Source: Chloroflexota bacterium (GTDB taxonomy: Bacteria > Chloroflexota > Anaerolineae > UBA4142). From it: a DNA stretch of 61,678 nt. Where the stretch lies: NCBI GenBank assembly GCA_016865935.1, contig VGOB01000003.1, positions 1 through 61,678 of the forward strand, read 5' to 3'. Within the stretch, counting starts at the first letter, position 1, and each line of letters opens with the position of its first letter. The notes below the pieces were generated by a model. That model did no database searches. It saw only the letters and a program-made list of their open reading frames with translations, and was not told the DNA's origin. Made by a program: the position numbers and the translations under genes. Shown here piece after piece: positions 7,931-15,711 of this stretch.

Positions 7931-9028
7931 TTGAACATCTCGACGTACACGCGGTTGGCGTTGACGCTCGTTGCGCTCCTCGCCGCCGCGTTTCTCTTGA
8001 CGGCGTGCGGGGGCGCGCCGCCGACCGGCTGGGCGGGCGCGCGCGTCGCGGACGGCGTCGTCTACTCCGGCACCACGAGTGGCAAACTGATCGCGCTCGA
8101 CGCGACGACGGGCGCAGTCAAATGGCAATTCCCCGGCGATAAAATTCTGACTTCGGTGTACGCGACGCCCGCGCTGGCGAACGGCATCGTCTACGTCGGC
8201 GCGTTCGATCACAAATTCTACGCGCTCGATGCCGGCACGGGCGCGAAGAAGTGGGAATTCGACGCGACCGCGCCCATCGTCTCCAGCCCGATCGTCGGCG
8301 AAACCGGCATCGTCTATTTCGGCGCGAACAGCAAGCGCGTCTACGCGCTCGACGCGGCGACCGGCGCGAAGAAATGGGAATTTGAAACGCAAGGCGATGT
8401 GTGGGCGGACCCATCGTTGGTGGGTAACGTGCTGTACATCGCGTCGCTCGATCACAAAGTGTACGCGCTCGACGCGGCGTCGGGCGCGCGTAAATGGGAT
8501 TTTGACGCGGGCGGCATCATCGTGACCAAACCGGCAGTCGCAGGCGGACTCGTCTATGTCGCGGGCTTGTCCAAGGTGTACGCGCTCGACGCGACGAGCG
8601 GCGCCAAGCAATGGGAATTCAGCGCGAGCAACTGGGTCTGGTCGAATCCGACGGTCACGGGCGGCGTCGTGTACTTTGGCGCGCTCGACGGGCGCGTGTT
8701 CGCGCTCGACGCGCAATCGGGTAAGGAAAAGTGGAACACGCCGTTCAAAGCCGGTGACGCGATCCGCTCCGCGATCGTCATCGAAGGTGGCACGGCGTAT
8801 TTTGGATCGGATGATCGCAAGGTGTACGCGATTGACGTCGCGACCGGGCAGGGCAAGTGGGTGCGCGCGACGAACGGACGCGTACTGTCGTCGCCGGTCG
8901 TGGCGAACAATGTCGTCTACGTTTCGTCGCACGATCATTTGTTGTACGCGCTCGACGCGGCAACCGGCACGGTCAAGTGGTCGGTGGATGTAACGAGCGG
9001 CAAGTTAGCCACTCCTGCGGCAAAATAG
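7931..9028 (+). CDS. PQQ-type beta-propeller lipoprotein (BamB-like)
   Basis: A 365-residue lipoprotein. Residues 8-25 form a hydrophobic signal ending in the lipobox LLTAC (Cys26). The rest is about eight ~40-residue blades, each with a YALDAATGAKKWEF-like motif, the PQQ/quinoprotein propeller repeat. In BamB such propellers scaffold envelope protein assembly. The start is TTG 7931 because GGAGGT at 7918-7923 lies 7 nt upstream; the upstream open frame is repeat DNA. Its place between yidD and yidC is unusual and hints at a role in protein insertion or folding outside the membrane, but no BAM complex is implied. Enzymatic PQQ use is unlikely, since no dehydrogenase active-site segment is visible. 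Confidence 0.85.
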   Translation: MNISTYTRLALTLVALLAAAFLLTACGGAPPTGWAGARVADGVVYSGTTSGKLIALDATTGAVKWQFPGDKILTSVYATPALANGIVYVGAFDHKFYALDAGTGAKKWEFDATAPIVSSPIVGETGIVYFGANSKRVYALDAATGAKKWEFETQGDVWADPSLVGNVLYIASLDHKVYALDAASGARKWDFDAGGIIVTKPAVAGGLVYVAGLSKVYALDATSGAKQWEFSASNWVWSNPTVTGGVVYFGALDGRVFALDAQSGKEKWNTPFKAGDAIRSAIVIEGGTAYFGSDDRKVYAIDVATGQGKWVRATNGRVLSSPVVANNVVYVSSHDHLLYALDAATGTVKWSVDVTSGKLATPAAK

Positions 9029-9086
9029 TGATCAGTGATTAGTGATTGGTGACTAGTCTCTAATCACCAATTGACCAATCACTTGC
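9026..9086. repeat. Heptamer hairpin, GTGATTA / TAATCAC units
   Basis: GTGATCAGTGATTAGTGATTGGTGAC is followed by the inverse TAATCACCAATTGACCAATCAC. It separates the lipoprotein gene from yidC. Confidence 0.8.
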
Positions 9087-9101
9087 TCTTGGAGTTTCGA
9101 T

Positions 9102-9902
9102 ATGGATTTTCTTACCCCTCTATGGAATACCCTCGTCGTCGATCCGATGATCAATCTGTTGTTGTGGATTTACACCTCGCTAGCGCAGGTGGCGATTCCG
9201 GGCGCGTATGGCATCGCGATCATCGTTTTCACGTTGTTGGTGCGCGCGGTGACGATGCCATTTTACAGCCAGCAACAAAAAGCGATGAAGAAACAGCAGG
9301 CGTTGATGCAGGGCGAGGCGTGGAAGGCGATGCAGAAAAAGTACGCCAAGGATCGCGAAAAGCTGGCGCAGGAACAGATGAAGATGTATAAAGAAGCCGG
9401 AGTGAATCCACTCGGCGGTTGTCTGCCCGCGCTGATTCCCTGGCCGATTATGATCGGGTTGTATCAATCCATTATGACGGTGATGGGCGCGCAGCCGGAA
9501 CAATTGATGGAACTGTCCAAGCATCTCTATCAGTTTTTGCCTGCGCTCGCGGCGGCGGTGCCGGTGCAAAGTATGTTCCTGGGGATGGATTTGGCGCGCC
9601 TGCCGGACGGGATCGGCTATATCATTCCCGCGCTGGTCCTCGTCAGTACTTGGGTGCAGCAACGGATGATGGTGATGCCGGCGGCGGATCCGCAATCCGC
9701 GCAGATGACGCAATCCATGATGGTGATGATGCCGTTGTTCATCGGCTATATTTCGTTGTCGTTCCCGGTGGGACTGTCGTTGTACTGGATCGTGTTCAAC
9801 ATCGTCGGCATCATCCAGCAATATTTCACGACCGGCTGGGGCAACTTGTTCGAGGGCACGCCCTGGGCGAATAAGGTGAAAAAGAATGTCGCAAGCAAAT
9901 GA
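9102..9902 (+). CDS. yidC: YidC/Oxa1 family membrane protein insertase
   Basis: A 266-residue insertase lacking the large periplasmic domain of proteobacterial YidC. Helices are at about residues 15-30, 38-55, 105-135, 165-185 and 210-235. The cytoplasmic hairpin (QQQKAMKKQQALMQGEAW) and GVNPLGGCLPALIPWPIMIGL after it are conserved, and FPVGLSLYWIVFNIVGIIQQ is the last-helix signature. It carries the conserved arginine of the hydrophilic groove (LLVRAVTMPFY). LGG at 9090-9094 precedes the ATG. Its 3' end overlaps jag by 17 nt, so the two are translated together. Confidence 0.95.
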   Translation: MDFLTPLWNTLVVDPMINLLLWIYTSLAQVAIPGAYGIAIIVFTLLVRAVTMPFYSQQQKAMKKQQALMQGEAWKAMQKKYAKDREKLAQEQMKMYKEAGVNPLGGCLPALIPWPIMIGLYQSIMTVMGAQPEQLMELSKHLYQFLPALAAAVPVQSMFLGMDLARLPDGIGYIIPALVLVSTWVQQRMMVMPAADPQSAQMTQSMMVMMPLFIGYISLSFPVGLSLYWIVFNIVGIIQQYFTTGWGNLFEGTPWANKVKKNVASK

Positions 9903-10539
9903 GTTTTCAGGCAAGACGGTGGACGAAGCGATTGACAAAGGGGTGGCGGAACTGGGTGTAACGCGCGACGCGGTGACAATCGAGATCGTGCGCGAAGGAT
10001 CGCGCGGCATCCTGGGTCTGGGCGGCGAAGACGCGCGGGTGCGTTTGACGCGCGCGGAATCATCGCCGGCGGCAACGCATTCGGAAGCGGAAACGGACGC
10101 GCACACGCTGCTCGCAGAATTGTTGCGTCGAATGGGCATTCGCGCGCACATCGAAATTCTGCCCGCCGCCGAATCGGAAGGACCGGACGCGTTCGCGCTC
10201 AACATCGCCGGCGACGATCTGGGCACGTTGATCGGGCGGCGCGGCGAGACGCTGCGCGATCTGGAATACGTCTTGCGTCTGATGCTCGCGCCCAAACACC
10301 AAGCGGCAAAAGTCGTCGTGGACGTGGAAGGGTACCGCGTGCGCCGCGAGCGAATGTTGCGCGAACTGGCAAAGCGCATGGCGGAACGCGTCGAAGTGAG
10401 CCACCAGCCGATTACGCTCGAAGCGATGCCGCCGAACGAACGCCGCATCGTGCATCTCACCTTGCGCGATCATCCGTTCGTCAAGACCAACAGCATCGGC
10501 GAGGGTGAACATCGGCGCGTGATGATTTTGCGCAAGTAG
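9886..10539 (+). CDS. jag: Jag / KhpB RNA-binding protein (Jag_N-KH-R3H)
   Basis: A 217-residue protein with three modules. Residues 1-50 are the Jag N-terminal domain (FSGKTVDEAIDKGVAELG, then GSRGILGLGGEDARV). The KH-II domain around 75-150 carries the GRRG loop in GTLIGRRGETLRDLEYVLRL. The R3H domain occupies about 150-215 with PPNERRIVHLTLRDHPFVKT (RxxxH). KhpB binds RNA with KhpA, whose gene is at 56376-56609 here, and affects cell-envelope growth in Firmicutes; transfer of that role is inference. The gene is translationally coupled to yidC. Confidence 0.93.
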   Translation: MSQANEFSGKTVDEAIDKGVAELGVTRDAVTIEIVREGSRGILGLGGEDARVRLTRAESSPAATHSEAETDAHTLLAELLRRMGIRAHIEILPAAESEGPDAFALNIAGDDLGTLIGRRGETLRDLEYVLRLMLAPKHQAAKVVVDVEGYRVRRERMLRELAKRMAERVEVSHQPITLEAMPPNERRIVHLTLRDHPFVKTNSIGEGEHRRVMILRK

Positions 10540-10589
10540 CGAGACGCGAGAGGCGAGGGGCGATTTCGCTCCTCGCCCCTCGCCTCTGA
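10538..10589. repeat. Hairpin GAGGCGAGGGGCGA / TCGCCCCTCGCCTC
   Basis: CGAGAGGCGAGGGGCGA pairs with TCCTCGCCCCTCGCCTC around TTTCGC. It follows the jag stop directly. The weak following T content makes it a poor classical terminator, but it may still end transcription. Confidence 0.75.
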
Positions 10590-10602
10590 TAAAATTTGGG
10601 AA
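10590..10602 (+). promoter_or_regulatory. -10 box directly before the PfkB start (leaderless candidate)
   Basis: TAAAAT at 10590-10595 lies 6 nt before ATG 10602, so a transcript would begin at or next to the start codon. No Shine-Dalgarno is present. Confidence 0.45.
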
Positions 10603-11435
10603 TGATTGATTTTCTCATCATCGGTCACATCGTCCAAGACGTGGTGCCAGATGGTTTCACAGTGGGCGGCACGGCGACATATATGGGGACGACGGTACGC
10701 AATCTGGGGCGCAAGACGGGCATTGTCACCCGCCTCGCCCCTGATTTTGTGATTCCCAGAGTGTTGCACGACATCGCGATTCATCGCGTCGCCGCCGCGC
10801 AAACGACGACGTTTCACAATATTTACAAGGACGGACATCGCACCCAGTTCTTGCTCGCGCGCGCGGACGATTTGCAGCCGGACGATGTGCCGCCGGAATG
10901 GCGCGCCGCGCCGATTGTCCACCTGGGTCCGCTGGCGCGCGAAGTGGACGCGCGCTTTGCCAAGATGTTTCCCGGCGCGCTCGTCGGCGTGACGCCGCAG
11001 GGCTGGATGCGCGAATGGGACGAATCGCATCGCGTCCGCGCGCGCTGCTGGGACGAAGCGCCGGAGATTTTGCCGCACGTGGATGTGCTCGTGTTAAGCG
11101 AAGAAGATTTGAACGGCGATTGCGAAATGATCAACGAGTACGTACGAATGACGCGGATCGCGGTGCTGACCAAGGGCGCCAAGGGGTGCGTCGTCTTTGC
11201 GAATGGAATCGAAAAGCACGTCCCGGGTTTTCCCGCGCGCGAAGTAGATCCGACCGGCGCGGGCGATGTGTTCGCGGGCGCGTTTCTGGTGCGCTTGCAC
11301 GAGACGAGCGATCCGTTTCAAGCCGCGCGTTTTGCGAATGCAACTGCGTCGTTCTGTGTTGAAGGTCCCGGCGTCACGACGATTCCGACGCGCGCGCAAG
11401 TGGAAGAACGCTTGGCGCGCCCGTTGATGTTTTGA
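10602..11435 (+). CDS. PfkB family carbohydrate/nucleoside kinase
   Basis: A 277-residue ribokinase-fold protein. DPTGAGDVFAGAFLVRL (about residues 208-224) is the PfkB signature with the catalytic Asp in GAGD, and TKGAKGCVVF precedes it. The N terminus IDFLIIGHIVQDVVPDG and GGTATYMGTTVRNLG are the substrate-binding part. The 55-residue lid of ribokinase is reduced. The substrate cannot be set from sequence; short PfkB proteins of this type act on sugars, nucleosides or pyrimidine precursors. ATG 10602 is preferred over TTG 10596. It is the first gene after the yidC-jag cluster, probably from its own promoter. Confidence 0.85.
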   Translation: MIDFLIIGHIVQDVVPDGFTVGGTATYMGTTVRNLGRKTGIVTRLAPDFVIPRVLHDIAIHRVAAAQTTTFHNIYKDGHRTQFLLARADDLQPDDVPPEWRAAPIVHLGPLAREVDARFAKMFPGALVGVTPQGWMREWDESHRVRARCWDEAPEILPHVDVLVLSEEDLNGDCEMINEYVRMTRIAVLTKGAKGCVVFANGIEKHVPGFPAREVDPTGAGDVFAGAFLVRLHETSDPFQAARFANATASFCVEGPGVTTIPTRAQVEERLARPLMF

Positions 11436-11470
11436 ACGGCTGGGCAACTCAAGTCGCAGCAACAAAAGCA

Positions 11471-11505
11471 AAGCCCGCCTACGCGGGCTAGTCTGCGCAG
11501 GCAGA
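11471..11505 (+). terminator. Paired stem-loops after the PfkB gene
   Basis: AGCCCGC/GCGGGCT (11471-11488) and GTCTGC/GCAGAC (11490-11505) form two adjacent GC-rich hairpins. There is no T-tract, so termination is possible but not certain. Confidence 0.45.
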
Positions 11506-11561
11506 CTTGGCGCGGTTGTTGCCGCGATTTCAATCGCCTGATTCCACAGAGCCAATTGCCG

Positions 11562-12110
11562 ATGTCTGTCATAATTCGTCCCTTTGCGCCGCGCGATCAG
11601 CTTGCCGCGCGGCGACTCATCCTGAACGGACTCGGCGAGCATTTCGGTTGGATTGACGAGACGCGCAATCCCGATCTCGACGACATTGACGCGCATTACA
11701 TTCGGCGCGGCAACGCGTTCGTCGTCGCGGAAAGCGGCGGCGAAATTGTCGGCACCGGCGGTTTGATTGCAGTAGACGCGCGCACCGCGCGCATCGTGCG
11801 AATGTCGGTCAGTCGCGCGCAGCGGCGCAACGGAATTGGGCGCGCGTTGGTGACGCATTTGCTTGGCAGCGCGCGGCAGCGCGGTTGCGCGCGCGTAATC
11901 GTTTTCACAGAGCATAACTGGGACGCGGCGATCAATCTGTACAGCAATTGCGGCTTTGCCGAGTACGCGCGCGATCAGGTGGATATTTATTTCGCGGTTG
12001 CGCTTATTCGTCATTCTGAGCGGAGCGAAGAATCTCACTCTTTGCAGAAACACGCGAGATTCTTCGTCGCAAAACCCGCTCCTCAGAATGACAACTCTAC
12101 CCTCCAATGA
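11562..12110 (+). CDS. GNAT family N-acetyltransferase
   Basis: A 182-residue acetyltransferase. VGTGGLIAVDARTARIVRMSV and the acetyl-CoA loop RAQRRNGIGRALVTHLL (RxxGxG/A, about residues 87-103) define the fold, and FTEHNWDAAINLYSNCGF is the C-terminal motif B. The substrate is unknown. The start is ATG 11562, which fits the family. Native sequence seems to end near residue 149 (YFAVALIRHS); the remaining 33 residues are a palindromic element read through in frame (12010-12093). Its TGA overlaps the parA ATG. Confidence 0.85.
   Translation: MSVIIRPFAPRDQLAARRLILNGLGEHFGWIDETRNPDLDDIDAHYIRRGNAFVVAESGGEIVGTGGLIAVDARTARIVRMSVSRAQRRNGIGRALVTHLLGSARQRGCARVIVFTEHNWDAAINLYSNCGFAEYARDQVDIYFAVALIRHSERSEESHSLQKHARFFVAKPAPQNDNSTLQ
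12010..12093. repeat. Palindromic element (GTCATTCTGAG subtype) forming the GNAT C terminus
   Basis: GTCATTCTGAGCGGAGCGAAG and CTCCTCAGAATGAC are the ends; GAATCTCAC/GCGAGATTC pair internally. It is translated as HSERSEESHSLQ...APQNDN. Confidence 0.75.
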
Positions 12111-12877
12111 CCACCATCTACACCTTCGCCAACCAAAAAGGCGGCGTCGGCAAGACGACGACCGCGATCAACCTTGCCGCGTATCTTGCCGCGCGCGAGC
12201 ATAAAGTCTTGCTCGTGGACATTGATCCGCAGGCGAACGCAACTTCGTCGCTCGGCGTGGACAAGACCGCGCCGACCTTTTCGATCTACCACGCGCTTGT
12301 GGACGATGTGCCGCTCGACCAAATCGTGATGCTGACCAAACGCCTGCATCTCGATCTCGTCCCGTCGTCGTCCGCGCTTGCGGGCGCGGAAGTGGAACTT
12401 GTCTCCGTCGAAAACCGCGAACGATTGCTCGCCAATTTGCTCGCGCCGGTTTCGTCGCGCTACGATTACATCTTCATTGACTCGCCGCCGTCGCTCGGCT
12501 TGCTCACGGTGAACGCGCTCGTCGCCGCCGACGCGGTCATCATCCCGATTCAATGCGAGTACCTCGCGCTCGAAGGTTTGTCGCAACTGCTCAACACGAT
12601 TCAACTCGTGCAGAAAAATTTGAACGCGCGCCTGCGGATCGCCGGAATGGCGATGACGATGTACGATTCGCGCACGCACCTCGCGCTCCAAGTCGTCGAA
12701 CAAGTCGCCAAACATTTTCCCGATCTGATTTTTCACACGATCATTCCGCGCAGCGTCCGCATCGCCGAAGCGCCCAGTTTTGGCGAGCCGCTCGTCTCGT
12801 TCGATCCCAAATCGCGCGGCGCGCAAGCGTATGAAGCGTTGACGCAGGAATTGTTGGCGCGCGAAGGTAAAAAATAA
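12107..12877 (+). CDS. parA: Chromosome-partitioning ATPase ParA/Soj
   Basis: A 256-residue ParA ATPase. The deviant Walker A is NQKGGVGKTTTAINLAAYLA (Lys11 and Lys16), Walker A' is LLVDIDPQANAT (about 39-50), and DYIFIDSPPSLGLLTVNAL is Walker B. It lacks an N-terminal HTH, as in chromosomal Soj. It binds DNA non-specifically as an ATP dimer and segregates the origin with ParB, encoded at 13714. Start overlaps the GNAT stop (ATGA). A palindromic element and dedA lie between parA and parB. No parS-like TGTTTCACGTGAAACA was found in the window by eye. Confidence 0.95.
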   Translation: MTTIYTFANQKGGVGKTTTAINLAAYLAAREHKVLLVDIDPQANATSSLGVDKTAPTFSIYHALVDDVPLDQIVMLTKRLHLDLVPSSSALAGAEVELVSVENRERLLANLLAPVSSRYDYIFIDSPPSLGLLTVNALVAADAVIIPIQCEYLALEGLSQLLNTIQLVQKNLNARLRIAGMAMTMYDSRTHLALQVVEQVAKHFPDLIFHTIIPRSVRIAEAPSFGEPLVSFDPKSRGAQAYEALTQELLAREGKK

Positions 12878-12885
12878 ACTCCCTT

Positions 12886-12954
12886 GTCATTTCGACGAGC
12901 GAAGCGAGGAGAAATCTTTGCGCGAATGAGATTTCTCGCTGCGCTCGAAATGAC
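12886..12954. repeat. Palindromic element (GTCATTTCGA subtype) between parA and dedA
   Basis: GTCATTTCGACGAGCGAAGCG and CGCTGCGCTCGAAATGAC are the ends; GAGAAATCT/GAGATTTCTC pair inside. Confidence 0.8.
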
Positions 12955-12984
12955 AATGGAAAATTTCACATCAAAGGAAAAACT

Positions 12985-13638
12985 GTGGAGCTGATTACCC
13001 AACTCATCGATTTCGTTTTGCACGTAGATGACCATCTGAAACTCATCATTGCCCAATACGGCGAGTGGACGTTGGGCATCCTGTTCGTCATCATTTTTCT
13101 GGAAACCGGCGTAGTGGTGACACCCTTTTTGCCGGGCGATTCGCTGATCTTTGCGGCGGGAACCTTCGCGGGGAGCGGCGCGCTCGATCCCTGGGCGCTC
13201 TTCATCGTGCTCACCGCCGCCGCAATCATTGGAGACACTGTCAACTATTGGATCGGCTATCATATTGGCGCCAAAGCGTACACCGGCGAAATCAAGTGGA
13301 TCAAAAAAGAATATATGGAGCGCACGCATCGCTTTTTCGAAAAGCATGGCGGCAAGACGATCTTTCTCGCGCGCTTTGTCCCCATCGTCCGAACGTTCGC
13401 GCCGTTCGTCGCTGGAGCGAGCCGGATGTCCTACGGCTTTTTCTTCCGCTGGAACGTCATCGGCGGGATCACCTGGGTCGGCATCTTCACCGCGCTGGGA
13501 TATTTTTTCGGCAACATTCCTTTCGTCCAGCAAAATTTCGAACTGGTGATCATCGCGATCATTTTCATCTCGGTCGTGCCGATGTTCGTCGAAGCGTGGA
13601 AAGCCCGGCGCGAGTCGCAGGCAAGCAAAAAACAGTAA
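12985..13638 (+). CDS. dedA: DedA family membrane protein (SNARE-associated/VTT domain)
   Basis: A 217-residue membrane protein. The family core is visible: FLETGVVVTPFLPGDSLIFAAGTFA (re-entrant region with the E...PGD motif, about residues 32-56) and FLARFVPIVRTFAPFVAGAS with GGITWVG (FxRxxPxxR...G motif). DedA proteins maintain membrane potential and act as undecaprenyl-phosphate or phospholipid flippases. The start is GTG 12985, preceded by AAAGGAAAA. Its location between parA and parB is odd. The C-terminal tail is short and basic. Confidence 0.9.
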   Translation: MELITQLIDFVLHVDDHLKLIIAQYGEWTLGILFVIIFLETGVVVTPFLPGDSLIFAAGTFAGSGALDPWALFIVLTAAAIIGDTVNYWIGYHIGAKAYTGEIKWIKKEYMERTHRFFEKHGGKTIFLARFVPIVRTFAPFVAGASRMSYGFFFRWNVIGGITWVGIFTALGYFFGNIPFVQQNFELVIIAIIFISVVPMFVEAWKARRESQASKKQ

Positions 13639-13698
13639 GCAGTCCGCGGACGGCAGTTGGCAGTGCGTGTCCTGCCTCCTGCCTCCCGCCTCCTGCAT
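13636..13698. repeat. Heptamer-type array between dedA and parB
   Basis: GCAGTCCGCGGACGGCAGTTGGCAGT is followed by CCTGCCTCCTGCCTCCCGCCTCCTGC, i.e. CCTGCCT-type 7-nt units. Arms pair only loosely. Confidence 0.6.
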
Positions 13699-13713
13699 GC
13701 AAGGAGCAATCCA

Positions 13714-14628
13714 ATGTCTCCCGTCAAACACGGACTCGGACGCGGACTGGGCGCGCTGATTCCGCCCAGCCAACCTTCCGCCGTCACCTCCGGCGTCAAG
13801 CAAGCGCCGGTCGCCGCGATCGCGCCCAACCCGCGTCAGCCGCGCCACAAGATCGATCCGGACGCGCTGCGCGAACTCGCAGATTCGATCCGCGAACACG
13901 GGTTGATTCAACCGCTGATCGTCACGCCCGCGCCCGATTCAACCGAACTCGCGCCGCGCTATCAATTGATCGCCGGAGAACGACGCTGGAGCGCGGCGAA
14001 ACTTGCCGGACTCGCGGACGTGCCGGTGATCGTGCGCGGCGCGACGCCGCAAGAAATGCTCGAACTCGCGCTCGTCGAAAATATCCAGCGCGCCGATCTC
14101 AACGTGCTGGAAGAAGCGAACGCGTACCGGCAATTGATGAGCGATTTCGGCTTGACGCAGGAACAAGTCGCGGCGAAGGTCGGCAAGAATCGCACGACGG
14201 TCGCGAACGCGCTGCGCCTGTTGAAATTGTCCAACGACGTGCAAACCGCGCTCGCCGAAGATGCGATCAGCGAAGGGCACGCGCGCGCAATTCTAACCGT
14301 TGAAGATGAAAAGCAACAAAGGAATTTGTTGCGTCAGGTGATTGACGATGGTTTATCCGTTCGCCAAACGGAAGAAGCCGCGCGGCGATTGAACACGCGA
14401 CCAACGTCAGCGGTCAGCGGTCAGCGGTCAGCCGCCAGCAGTCGGCGGTCGGCGGTCGCTGATCGCGAGATGCCTGCCGCGACGCGCGCGCTCGAAAACG
14501 ATTTCCGCAACGCGCTCGGAACCAAGGTGCAAGTTTTTCGTTCGCGCAAGGGCGGCAAGATCGTCGTGCATTTTTATTCGGAAGAAGAGTTGGAAGCGAT
14601 TTACGCAAAGGTTGTGGGAAAACGGTAA
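13714..14628 (+). CDS. parB: Chromosome-partitioning protein ParB/Spo0J
   Basis: A 304-residue ParB. The N-terminal HGLGRGLGALIP is followed by NPRQPRHKIDPDALRELADSI, the CTPase motif GERRWSAAKLAG (GERRxRA family form, about residues 89-100) and ENIQRADLN. The HTH is LTQEQVAAKVGKNRTTVANALRLLKL (about 148-173). The C-terminal dimerisation segment starts near 265 (LGTKVQVFRSRKGGKIVVHF). Between the two, residues about 231-250 are encoded by a GGTCAGC heptamer repeat. The start is ATG 13714 with AAGGAG 8 nt upstream. Confidence 0.95.
   Translation: MSPVKHGLGRGLGALIPPSQPSAVTSGVKQAPVAAIAPNPRQPRHKIDPDALRELADSIREHGLIQPLIVTPAPDSTELAPRYQLIAGERRWSAAKLAGLADVPVIVRGATPQEMLELALVENIQRADLNVLEEANAYRQLMSDFGLTQEQVAAKVGKNRTTVANALRLLKLSNDVQTALAEDAISEGHARAILTVEDEKQQRNLLRQVIDDGLSVRQTEEAARRLNTRPTSAVSGQRSAASSRRSAVADREMPAATRALENDFRNALGTKVQVFRSRKGGKIVVHFYSEEELEAIYAKVVGKR
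14403..14468. repeat. Heptamer repeat (GGTCAGC / GTCGGCG) inside parB
   Basis: AACGTCAGCGGTCAGCGGTCAG units continue into CAGTCGGCGGTCGGCGGTCGC and end in GCTGATCGCGA. It is in frame, giving the linker SAVSGQRSAASSRRSAVADR. Confidence 0.8.
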
Positions 14629-14702
14629 GACAAGGAGCGCGGGAGACACGGAGACAAGGAGCATTCTTATCTCCGTGTCCCCTTGTCTCCTTGTCATTTG
14701 TT
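14629..14702. repeat. Heptamer-type hairpin, GGAGACA / TGTCTCC units
   Basis: GACAAGGAGCGCGGGAGACACGGAGACAAGGAG is mirrored by CTCCGTGTCCCCTTGTCTCCTTGTC around CATTCTTAT. It lies between parB and the MBL gene and could fold into a stem of about 25 bp. Confidence 0.85.
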
Positions 14703-14715
14703 TGAAGGAAAGACT

Positions 14716-15645
14716 ATGGCTTTGCTCCACCGCCTCACCCCAAACATCACGCTGATCGATCTGCAATTCCGCGGACACGTCGAAACGATTGCGGCGTACT
14801 TGCTTTACGACGGCGCAACCGCCGCGCTGATCGAAACGGGTCCCGCGTCCACCGTAGATACTTTGCTCGACGGCGTGCAAGCGGCAGGCGCGCCGCTGGA
14901 AGCGTTGCGCCAAATTTTCGTGACGCACATTCATCTCGATCACGCAAGCGGCGCGAGCGTTCTCGCGCGCCGCTTGCCCTGGGCGCGTATCTACGTTCAT
15001 CCGGTCGGCGCACCGCACCTTAGCGATCCATCCAAGTTGCTGGCAAGCGCGGCGCGCGTGTACGGCGATCAGCTGGAATCGCTGTGGGGCACCATCGTGC
15101 CGATTGCGCCGGAGCGGATCGTCGTGGCAAATGACGGCGACGAAATTCCGATCCCAGGTTCCACGCTGCGCGTGATCGAGACGCTGGGACACGCGCGCCA
15201 TCATCACGCGTATTTCGATTCGAAAAGCGGCTTGCTCTTCACCGGCGACATCGGCGGCGTGCGAATGCCCGGCGTGCGCTACGTCCGCCCGCCCACCGCG
15301 CCGCCCGAACTCGACCTTGACGCGTGGCGCGCCAGCATCGCGCGCTTGCGCGCGCTGGACGCGGCGGGTTTGTGCCTGACGCATTTCGGTTTGGTTCGCG
15401 GCAATCTCGCGTGGCACTGGGACGATCTGGAACAGCGTCTCGTCGCGTGGGGCGATCTCGTGCGCGCGCAACTGGAACAAGGCGCAGACGAAAACGCGAT
15501 TCTGCAAAAACTGCAAGCGCAGGTCGCGTTGGAATTGGCAAACCTGGAAATTGATCCGCGCCGGTACGATATTGCGATCAGTTACGAGTCGTTGGTCGCA
15601 GGGTACGTGCGGTACTGGAAGAAAACATTGCAGAGCAAAGCGTGA
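14716..15645 (+). CDS. MBL-fold metallo-hydrolase
   Basis: A 309-residue metallo-beta-lactamase-fold enzyme. The metal motif is THIHLDHASG (HxHxDH, about residues 75-84), a second His lies in YVHPVGAPHL, then LGHARHHHAY, FTGDIGGVRMPG (metal-bridging Asp) and LTHFGLVRG with the last His. Such enzymes hydrolyse esters, thioesters or phosphodiesters; the long C-terminal helical region after residue 220 resembles the glyoxalase-II-like/hydrolase group. The start is ATG 14716 with GAAGGAAAG upstream. A strong terminator follows at 15649. Confidence 0.85.
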   Translation: MALLHRLTPNITLIDLQFRGHVETIAAYLLYDGATAALIETGPASTVDTLLDGVQAAGAPLEALRQIFVTHIHLDHASGASVLARRLPWARIYVHPVGAPHLSDPSKLLASAARVYGDQLESLWGTIVPIAPERIVVANDGDEIPIPGSTLRVIETLGHARHHHAYFDSKSGLLFTGDIGGVRMPGVRYVRPPTAPPELDLDAWRASIARLRALDAAGLCLTHFGLVRGNLAWHWDDLEQRLVAWGDLVRAQLEQGADENAILQKLQAQVALELANLEIDPRRYDIAISYESLVAGYVRYWKKTLQSKA

Positions 15646-15648
15646 TCG

Positions 15649-15685
15649 AAAACCGCAGACACCTTGTCTGCGGTTTTTCTTTTTT
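15649..15685 (+). terminator. Rho-independent terminator of the MBL gene
   Basis: AAAACCGCAGAC (15649-15660) pairs with GTCTGCGGTTTT (15666-15677), followed by TCTTTTTT. Confidence 0.9.
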
Positions 15686-15697
15686 CCCGCGCTGTGC

Positions 15698-15711
15698 TAT
15701 ACTGCGCGTTA
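15698..15711 (+). promoter_or_regulatory. -10 box TATACT seven bases before the YchF start (leaderless candidate)
   Basis: TGTGCTATACT (extended -10; hexamer 15698-15703) is followed by GCGCGTT and ATG 15711. No ribosome-binding site fits between. Confidence 0.55.

Noticed and set aside
12107-14628. parS site near parAB
   Set aside because: No close match to TGTTTCACGTGAAACA was found by eye.
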